Positions 54,371 through 62,294 of a stretch of 64,000 bases of DNA are shown in pieces; within the stretch, counting starts at the first letter, position 1, and each line of letters opens with the position of its first letter. Where the stretch lies: assembly GCA_965240325.2 (NCBI GenBank), contig OZ251226.1:806001-870000 (forward strand), given 5' to 3'. A program made the translations under genes and the position numbers. Origin of the DNA: Rebecca billardiae RCC1528. Its lineage: Eukaryota > Haptophyta. The notes beneath the pieces were generated by a model. It was not told where the DNA came from, did no database searches, and saw only the letters and a list, made by a program, of their open reading frames with translations.

Positions 54371-56093
54371 ATGTATGTGGGTTATGGCCCGCGGTGCAGG
54401 GCGGAGCGCGCAGCGTGGAGCGCCCGCAGTGCGGGCCCTACAGTTTATTTGTTTTAACGTGCGTAAGGCTCACGGTGGCAGGTTGCCGCGCCATCCTTCA
54501 TCGCACGCTCTCAGTAACCACGTTTCAAAATAAAGATTATTAAGATATCTTTCATGACGATCATCAAGTAGAAAAAAGCCAAAAGGGACGGGGGACGAAT
54601 TTCAGGGCTGGAGGAGACCGAGTTTCGAATTTTGAGACCGCACTACGTACGCCGCAGTAGAGACATCCATTCGCGAGAAAAAACCGCGCCCGGCTCGTTT
54701 GTATTCAATCGTGCGGACGGGCGTGAGCCGTGAGAGCTCACTTTTTGTGCACTAGGACGGTTACAAGTCCGCCTTGTTCGAGGCTATTTTTGTCTTGCGC
54801 TTCGTTCGCGTGCCGCTGCGCGCCCGCTGCGCAAGCACTGCGCCGCCCGTTGGCTGGCCGGGATGGCCGCGTGCGTGCGCGAGCGCCCGCCTCGCGTCGC
54901 GCGTCCTCAGTCCTGCGCGCAGAGCGCGCGCTCGGCCACGCGCGATGCGGCGGAGTCGAGGCTGACATACATTTGGCCCTCCTCGCGCCGCGCAACGCTG
55001 CCCACGCCCACCGCCGCTCGCACGCGCAGGCCTGCCGCCGGCACGGCTTGGGCTTTTCAGCACCGCCGGCTGGCGGCGGCGCGCGGGCCGAGGGCTCGGC
55101 CGGTGATGCGGCGCTCGCCCGGGCCGAGACTTGGCGGATTCATGGGCAGTGCCATCAATCACCTCTCCGCATCCCCGGCGTCGCCGTCAGAGAGTGTACA
55201 CGCAAGGCGCGTCTGTAGGGGTCGACAGGTGACGGGCGCAGTGCGCTCGCCCTCCGCGGAGCGGGCAGCGGACGTACCGCGGTAGGCGCGCGCGCACACA
55301 GCGGGGCTATCGAGCTGCTTCCAGCCATGTAGATCGACGACGCATGCCCCAGCCCTGGTCTGGAAGGCGTGCGCGGGTTCGGCGGCCGGTGAGCTCGGCG
55401 CGGACCCAAAATGTCTTGCCGGGCACGGCGGCGCGACAGCTCGGCAGCCAGTCTCGAGGATGAGTGGCAGAGCACTTGCCGTCGTCCTGGCAGGCTCAAC
55501 CACCGCGCCGATGGCAAAGCCTTGGCCATGACACAACCAGCTCGCGAGTCTGCCTCCGTCGCCGCCTGCTGCCGTCGACACGCCACCCAAGACCTAGGGC
55601 CGACGGCTCAGAGTGGCCAGAGGGCGCGGTGGGGATGGGGGCGGGCTCGGCGGCAGAAGCGGCGGAGGTGAGCTTGATACTGGGCTCGGCGGCGGCGAGG
55701 GTCGCGGGTTCGGTGCCGGCGATGGCAGTGGGCTCGGCGGCGAGCTCGGCGGTGGCGACGCCGACGGTGGCCGGAATCGGCGGTAGGATGGGCTGCCGGC
55801 TTGGCGGCAGCCGCGCCTTCAAGCGCAGCTAGCTAGCTAGAAGCAGGCTCACGCGGTCAGCACGGCCGCACACGCGGAGCCATCACAGCTCGGCCATGGA
55901 CGGGCGACGCCGTGCTCTCCGCTCTCGCCCACGGGTGCTCGCAGTCGCCCTCGCGCTCCGCACCGGCCCCGTCGGTCACACCGCCGCCGGGCGGCGCCGC
56001 AAAGGCGGCCGGACGCGCGCAGCGCGGCCCTCGCACTGCATCGATGCGGCGGCGAGGCTACAGTGTGCCGTGACTGACGGAGCGGGTGGCACA

Positions 56094-56591
56094 GCTGCAC
56101 CGCGGGCCCCCAACTACGTTGGTTCTGACGGAAGAGGACCGCGGTCCCGCGGAACGCGGTCATCAATCAATATGTATATATATGGCGGCTGATGATGAAC
56201 TCGTGCTGACGATAACTTTGAGTATGACTACTGTAGTCTCACAACTCTGAAGTATACTGCGATGACTGCTGTCGGTATCTCTTGCGTTCGGAGTCAACGT
56301 AGCTCAGCTTATTATACAGTATCATATAATTTAAGCTGCTACTGAGTATGATGCCAGCAGCACCCGGGTGGCGCGCGGGATTCATGAGCCGCCGCGCCGC
56401 GCCCGCCGCCATCGCATGATGCAGGATCATTTTGATTTCGTACTAATCGTAGTCCGCCGCGCCTGGGATGATTTTAAGAGTATAAGACTATACGACGCCG
56501 ACACTCGGTACGACTTAACTTTATAATAATAATGACCGCGTTCCGCGGTCCTTTTCCGTAGAACCAACGCAGTTGGGGGCCCGCGGCGCAG
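56094..56591. mobile_element. Nested inverted-repeat (MITE-like) element
   Basis: The left arm at about 56094-56163 and right arm at about 56532-56591 are reverse complements over some 60 bases (CCGCGGGCCCCCAACTACGT, GGTTCTGACGGAAGAGGACC and so on). The right arm lacks an 8-base TCCCGCGG block present in the left. The 370 bp between are AT-rich and non-coding, a sharp composition break from the surrounding GC-rich DNA. It lies inside the 3.9-kb element. Confidence 0.7.
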
Positions 56592-56893
56592 TGGTTGAGA
56601 ATCGGAGGCTGACGAGTCAGTCAGTCCGAGTCAGAAAGACAGTTCAGCCACTCTGAGAGGGAGAGTCAGACCCGAGACCGAGTCTCGGACTCGGCGCGAG
56701 TATGCGGGCGCGCACGGCCAAGGGTGGCATGGGACACCAGCGGACGGGCCGCGCGGGGAAGCGGGGCGGCGCGCTCGCAGGGCGAGAGGCGCGGACGGGC
56801 CGCGCGGGGAAGCGGGGCGGCGGCGCGCGCAGGGCGAGAGGGCGAGAGGCGCCGCGCGGCGCCGGGCCGGCGCGTGCGCGCGTGCGGGCGCAC

Positions 56894-57390
56894 CTGCTTC
56901 AGCTTGAGGTGCTCGCGCTGCGCCATGCGCTCGACGAAGGGCCGCCGGTCGCTCAGCCGGCGCGCCTCGGGCCGGCATGGCGAGAGCGCGCGCCACTGCC
57001 GCCCGCCCACGCTGCGCAGCCACGCGCAGACCGAGCGGAGCTCGGGGTGGAACGAAGCGAGTGGCATGTCGCGCCCGCCGCCCGGCGCACGTGTGCCCTG
57101 CTCCACCGCGCCGCCGTGCTCGCCCGCCGCCTGCTCCGCCGCGTCGGCCTCGAGGATGGCGGCGGCCAGCGGCAGGCTGAGCGGCGCGCGCTCGCCCACG
57201 GTCGCTTCGAGGGCCGTCCACACCTGCTCGAGCTGCTGCAGGGCGTCGACAAGGGCAGCGCGACCGCCCAGCGCGTCCGCGTGCGCGTGGAGCTCGGCGT
57301 CTCGCTTCGCCAGGTCGGCGCCCAGCGCCTCTGCGCGCACGCGTCGAGCTCGGCGTCGCGCTTCGCCGGCTCGGCGCCCAGCGCCTCCAC
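56894..57390 (-). pseudogene. Exon-like coiled-coil gene fragment inside the transposon
   Basis: On the minus strand one frame reads like a real exon for about 145 residues: EALGADLAKRDAELHAHADA, VDALQQLEQVWTALEATVGE, LPLAAAILEADAAEQAAGEH, and REHLKLKQ just before a GTGCGCCCGC donor-like site at 56893. A 56-bp-offset duplication of the EALGA-x-x-AKRDAEL coding block at 57323-57395 puts the two copies in different frames, so the reading frame is broken. No start codon or further exon can be assigned. It is best read as a captured or decaying gene fragment. The original family is not recognised. Confidence 0.45.
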
Positions 57391-58288
57391 GCGAGTACCT
57401 GCCTGTCAATTGTCTGCTCTGTCTCCATCCGGCCGGATGCCGGCCGTCGGCCGGCCGTCCGGTCGCGAGCACGCGGATGGCTCCCGCGCACTTGCGTGCC
57501 TGCGCGACGCAGCGCGCACGCACAGCGACACGGGCGCGGGGTAGAAATCAGGAGAGCGCCGCCGCCCGCGCACCACCCCACCGAGAGTACGCACATGCGC
57601 ACGCCGTGACGACATGGCACGACATGGCGCATGTCGAACGCAACGCCCCGACACGGAAGCCTGATGGCTGATCCGCGCGCGCCCGCAAACGCGGACGCGC
57701 GCGCGGGCGGGCGCGCGGGCGTGCGTACGCCGCCCGCGCGGGAGGCGCCCGCGGCCGCGCGCGCTCCGCGCGCGCGGCGCGCGCTCCGCGCGGTCGTCCA
57801 CACCGATGGTCGCCGGGTCGAGGGAGGAGGGCTCGCCCGTGTGGGTGCAGCCCCCTGTTTTGAGCTTCGCGAGTTCGTGACCGCGGCTGAATCAAGGGCC
57901 GGCGCGCCCGGGTTCGTCGCGCTGCTTTTTTTTACTATTCACAGTTGAAAGTGATCAAGTTTCCCGATCCCTTGCCTTGCCGTTTTTATCGGTTGGCGGT
58001 TGGCGGCAATCTCATACTTAAAATCGCGCTCGTAACGAACCGTTACACTAATGTCACGTCCAGCTGACGTCCAGATCGCACTTTACTTAAGGGAATCAGC
58101 TGGGCGCGGTTTTTTTCGGCCTAATAGACCTCTCTATGCGATCTCAAAAACTCGAAACTCGGTCTCCGCCAGCCCTAAAAATCGCCCCCCGTCCCTTTTT
58201 TCTTGATCAAAGATCTTTTTGAAATGTGGTTCGGGCCCGCTGGTGCGGGCTCCACGCTGCGCGCTCCGCCCTGCACCGCGGGCCATTA

Positions 58289-59001
58289 GTAATTATAGGC
58301 TGAACTCTGCTGAGCAGTGATCCCGTCATCCCGTGAATCTATCGTCCTAAATATTTGGACAGACAGTATTAACTCGGGAACTTAGCTTATAGAGCCGGTA
58401 GCCGACCAGCATGAGCATCATCGGCGACCCGACTCCGGCGGACCGCGGGTCGGCGGTCACCGACACCGACTGACCGAGTCACGCTGCGTCAATTACGCAA
58501 CGAAGCCGCGATGGCTGTCAGGCCTCGCTGACTCTACGCTAACGGGGCTCGTGGCCTTATTATCAACAAGGCTTCAGCAACCGGGGCGTGCTGCAACCCA
58601 CGAGCTCGTCAGACTGATTGATTGATACATAGCTCGGCTGTTACAGTCTTAGCTAGATAGTAGATAGTAGATAGCCATATTCGTCGTGCAGATGACCATC
58701 AGCCCGATCATGATCAGTCGTCATCAAGGCTTTATTCAAGGCATCAGATAATAATCACTCATCAACGGTGATGTCTGATGAGTGAGAAGGGCCGGAGATA
58801 ATCGAATAATTGATAACTCACTGGCTATCAGACAGTTCTATGACACTAGCTAGTAGTATAGCTTCCGTCTTAGTACTGCGCCGCTCGCCATCATACCATT
58901 ATTATTATAAGCGTCGCAGTGTCAGATTTGCATCACTGGACACCACGTACAGGATTATTCGACCGTCGGCGTCGACGTGATTGATGTGACACTCACGGTA
59001 T
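58289..59001. other. Intergenic, 710 bp, AT-rich
   Basis: Right flank of the transposon. Short TGATCATCATCA-type words and TAGATAG runs; no gene supported. It should contain the 3' UTR of the ParA-like gene. Confidence 0.5.
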
Positions 59002-60162
59002 TCAGAAGAGCTTGCGCGCGATGATGAGCTGGCCGACGCGCCGAGCGAGTGCATCGAAGTCTCCGGCGACAGCGGCCGAGAGGCTAGCCTCGTACGGCCG
59101 ATCCTTGACGCGCTGCATCGTCACGCCACCGTGGCGGATGCCCGCGAAGAACTTGGCACCGGCCGAGCTGGAAACCTCCGCCGCGCTCGCGTCCTCCACG
59201 GCCATCTCGAGCAGTCGTGGGAACTCGGCGCGCATCTCTCGCAGGTAAACACACAGGCGCTGCATCTCCGCGTACACGTCCGGCTGCACAGAGAAGCCGA
59301 GGCCGAGGCGGGCCATCTCGTCGGAGGGCTCGTTGGCCTTGACGTGGAGGCTGTTGAAGAAGCACATGCCGATCGTCGCCGTGCTGAGCCCCGCGTCACG
59401 CAGCGTCTGCATGTAGCGCAGCATCACGCGCAGCCGGCGCATGTCCGCCGTGTCGGCGTTGCTCGGGACGATCACTGAGTCGGCGACGCACAGCGCGAGC
59501 TTGGTCATGCCGTGGAGCAGCCCGCCATCCGTGTCGACGATGACGATCCAGGGCTGCTCGGCCTCCGCGAGAGACGCGCGCAGCGTCTGCGCAACGGCGC
59601 CCAGCTCGTCGTTGCCCATCTCCTGCAGGCCACTGTGCTCGCCGGCGCCCGGCTGGCCATGCGGGCCGTTCTGCCACTGCGCGCGGTTGGACATGAGGTA
59701 CAGGTTTGGAGGCGCCGAGCTGACGCGGTCGCGCAGGCGATACACGTGGCGGGTTGCTTCGGCGCGGCGGTACAGGAACGGGAGGTAGGCGGTGGCGCGG
59801 GCGAGCACGGCCCGTGCATAGTCCTCGACCGTGCATGCGCGATCGATGACCATCGATTCAGCCGCATCGTCTTGCGCACTGCCGAGCAGCAGCCGCGTGA
59901 TGTCGCCGTAGATGCTGCAGTCGATCACCAGCACGCGACTCTCAACATTCGTCGCCGCAAGCTGCTTCGCCAGAAAGAAGGCGGTCGTGGTCTTGCCGAC
60001 GCCACCCTTGTGATTCGCGAGCGTGAAGATCTTCAGCCGATCGTGCCGGCGCGCGCGCATACGCAGGGCCACGCGAAGGAGGGGAGCAGCGGCGTAGAGA
60101 GCCGCCACTAGAATGAGCGGCCCGACCGTCCACGCCACGGTCGGCGGCAGGTCGTTCAGCAT
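59002..60162 (-). CDS. Membrane-anchored ParA/MinD-like P-loop ATPase
   Basis: A single-exon gene of 386 residues. Residues about 11-29 form a transmembrane helix (WTVGPLILVAALYAAAPLL) followed by RMRARRHDR. Residues 51-60 are the deviant Walker A box HKGGVGKTTT, including the signature lysine (Lys52) of the ParA/MinD/ArsA class. VLVIDCSIYGDITRLLLG lies at the Walker A' position, QPWIVIVDTDGGLLHG at Walker B, and VIVPSNADTADMRRLRVML after it. The C-terminal half is helical without known domains. Relatives move plasmids, chromosomes or membrane proteins by ATP-driven dimer cycling on DNA or membranes. A transmembrane-tethered nuclear-encoded version is unusual. Its target membrane is unknown: the N-terminus could be a signal-anchor or an organelle presequence. 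The coding sequence is as GC-rich as its neighbours and shows no sign of recent transfer. Confidence 0.85.
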   Translation of the reverse strand: MLNDLPPTVAWTVGPLILVAALYAAAPLLRVALRMRARRHDRLKIFTLANHKGGVGKTTTAFFLAKQLAATNVESRVLVIDCSIYGDITRLLLGSAQDDAAESMVIDRACTVEDYARAVLARATAYLPFLYRRAEATRHVYRLRDRVSSAPPNLYLMSNRAQWQNGPHGQPGAGEHSGLQEMGNDELGAVAQTLRASLAEAEQPWIVIVDTDGGLLHGMTKLALCVADSVIVPSNADTADMRRLRVMLRYMQTLRDAGLSTATIGMCFFNSLHVKANEPSDEMARLGLGFSVQPDVYAEMQRLCVYLREMRAEFPRLLEMAVEDASAAEVSSSAGAKFFAGIRHGGVTMQRVKDRPYEASLSAAVAGDFDALARRVGQLIIARKLF

Positions 60163-61062
60163 CGGGGGCGACCCCCTGACCTGCTTTCGTCGGCGCTCGG
60201 CGGGACCGTCGGCTCTCCGTCCGCCAGTGAGCTGGGGGGCTGGGCGCAGTGTGCACGCACGCGCTCTCGTTCGTGACGTCAGACCCTGTCCTCCCTGGTC
60301 CAGTCCACTGCCAAAGGACCATCAAATGTCCAGCAAGGGGATCACCCCCGACTGTCAGTCCACTCTCAACAACTCCGGCCTACTCCGGGTCGGGGACTCC
60401 GGGTCCTTGTCCTGTCCTCCGCCAACCACGCCGCACGCCGACTGTTCTGGACTCTGGAGTCCTCCGCCACGCACCAAACATCCCGCGGTCCGGCCTCGCC
60501 GCTGCCAATGATGCCCTTTCGCACCTGTTCCACGGAGGGCCCGGCATTGACCGCACTGGCCGGTCGACTAGTCGAGTGCACGCATGCTGCGTGTGCGCAC
60601 AAGGCGCGCCTCACTGACTGAGTCCGACGAGGCACGCGCTGCCCGAGCGGCACTGCCGAGTGAGTGAAGTGAGCCACGTGCCCGCACGTGGTAGTTACGC
60701 GGCACGTGGTAGTTACGCGGTAGTTACGCGGACTTATTCCGAACGTTACAGTTACACTAACAGTCTAACACTATACTCTTACAGCCTACTCTATTCTCTA
60801 ACTCCGAACGGGCCGCCCGAAGTGGAGTCCGGTGGCGTGAACACTGTTCAAACAGATGACAGACAGACCTCGGACTCTGGGCTCAGAGTCTGGCGTCGAA
60901 TTCTGATGCCGTCGTCCGCCGGGTTGATCTATTAATAAAAGAATATATATATGCTGTATAGTATACTGCTAGTATTACGTATTGTCGTCGTGATGATCTC
61001 GGGCTAATAACTAAATAAGCGCGCGTGCCCACCCGCCACCGGACTAAAGTATCAGATAAGCG

Positions 61063-61169
<107 letters not shown>

Positions 61170-61212
61170 GATGATGATGATGATGATTCTGATGATTCTG
61201 ATAGTACGTAGA

Positions 61213-61215
61213 TGC

Positions 61216-61253
<38 letters not shown>
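61213..61253. repeat. (GAT)n microsatellite
   Basis: About 13 consecutive GAT/ATG trinucleotides, with related GATGATTCT units just upstream at 61171-61200. Confidence 0.9.
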
Positions 61254-61254
<1 letters not shown>

Positions 61255-61334
61255 CTGGGAACGACCTGACTCTGACCAGTCTAGGCCGCGCCACGGACAA
61301 CTACAAAACCTGATAGCTAGAAGGCATTCGTATT

Positions 61335-62159
61335 TCATCGATGCCAGCGATGCCTCACCTTCTGTCTGCATGCGAACTCCACGTGGCGTTGGACGGACGG
61401 GTCAGCAAGCACGCGCTCCTTCGTGTTCAGTCGCGCGGCAAGCGCGTCGTTGGGCATGAGCCGATGGATGTGAGTGTGGCATTGGCGGCACACCATCATA
61501 CCGTGGTGATTGAGGAAGACGCGCGTTGGCTCTCCCTCCACCCCCTCAGGCAGCGCCTTGTTGATGTATTTGCCGTGCGTCTCCCGCGGGATCAGGTGGT
61601 GGAAGGTGAGTGGCATCACGCGAGTGCACATCTCGCACTCGCCCGCGCTCGTCGGCCCTGCCTCGTCGTCGTCGGGCACCACGTCATCTATCCTGATGAT
61701 GCAGTCAGCAGTGACCTCCTGTGGCTTCGCATACTCGGTGAAGACCACCTGGAAGCGGCCATCGCCAAAGGCGCGCTCCACGACGGCCTCGTGCCAGGCG
61801 TCATCCTCCGCCAGCAGGGCGAGAACTTGCGCGCCAGGGTGCAGCGGCGGAGCGTCCGCGTCGGCGTTTTCCTCAATGATGAGCCCCACACGCCGAAGCC
61901 GTCGTACGACTTCCTCCGCCATGCCGTCCTCATCATCTGGCAGGCCGCAGTCGCTCAGGCTCTCGCGCAGCGCGAGTGCGAACGCGTCGATTGAGGCGTC
62001 GATCTCGTCGGACACGGCAGCGGCAAAGCACGCCTGCACCTGTTCGGCTTGCGCCGCGTCGAGCCCGATCACGTCGCGCAACACCGTACAGCACGCCTCC
62101 TGGCTCTTGCCGCTCTCCCGCAAGCTCCACCGTTGCCGGGCGGCCATCTCGGGATTCAT
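61335..62159 (-). CDS. Tudor-domain HNH nuclease-like protein
   Basis: A single-exon gene of 274 residues from ATG 62159; the open frame extends upstream only from GTG. An N-terminal helical region (about 15-95) precedes a Tudor-like barrel (about 106-157: LHPGAQVLALLAEDDAWHEA, FQVVFTEYAKPQEVTADCII). Then comes a Cys/His domain: Cys175-x2-Cys178 (CEMC), LTFHHLIPRETHGKY (His187-His188), FLNHHGMMVCRQCHTHIHRL (Asn217, Cys224, Cys227, His228, His230) and NTKERVLADPSVQRHVEF. This is the HNH fold of the LTFHHLIPR type, with both a zinc-binding Cys4 frame and the HH...N...H residues expected of an active nuclease. Tudor domains read methylated Lys or Arg, so a chromatin- or RNA-linked nuclease is a reasonable guess. 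It is divergent from the DHX33-like gene 135 bp away. Confidence 0.75.
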   Translation of the reverse strand: MNPEMAARQRWSLRESGKSQEACCTVLRDVIGLDAAQAEQVQACFAAAVSDEIDASIDAFALALRESLSDCGLPDDEDGMAEEVVRRLRRVGLIIEENADADAPPLHPGAQVLALLAEDDAWHEAVVERAFGDGRFQVVFTEYAKPQEVTADCIIRIDDVVPDDDEAGPTSAGECEMCTRVMPLTFHHLIPRETHGKYINKALPEGVEGEPTRVFLNHHGMMVCRQCHTHIHRLMPNDALAARLNTKERVLADPSVQRHVEFACRQKVRHRWHR

Positions 62160-62294
62160 CTGCGGCTCTTGCGCGCGGTACCTTTGCTGCCGGGTCTTTT
62201 CGCGGGGGACATGTTCATGTCCGGCGCTGCGCACTCCGGTCGCTCAGGAGGCACCGGAATCGCTCATCGGGCAAGGCACGATGGGAGTCAGACG
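62160..62294. promoter_or_regulatory. Shared 5' region of HNH and DHX33-like genes
   Basis: 135 bp between divergent starts. It contains the perfect inverted repeat GGACATGTTCATGTCC (62207-62222; 7-bp arms, 2-base spacer), centrally placed and a candidate binding site for a dimeric factor. Confidence 0.45.

Larger units (their letters stand above)
54387..58285. mobile_element. 3.9-kb inverted-repeat DNA transposon-like element with TTA duplication
   Basis: The ends are inverted copies: about 36 bp starting TGGCCCGCGGTGCAGGGCGG on the left, reverse-complemented up to 58285. Each is followed inwards by a hairpin with the same GCCCGC/GCGGGC stem but a different loop (54422-54436 and 58235-58250). 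Inner blocks are also inverted: GGGCTGG-GGAGACCGAGTTTCGA (54605-54630 and about 58149-58175) and AAAAAACCGCGCCC (near 54678 and 58101). TTA at 54384-54386 and again at 58286-58288 is the apparent target duplication, as in PIF/Harbinger-type elements. No intact transposase is visible, so it is probably non-autonomous. The inside is GC-rich and contains exon-like debris and a nested inverted-repeat element. Confidence 0.75.
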
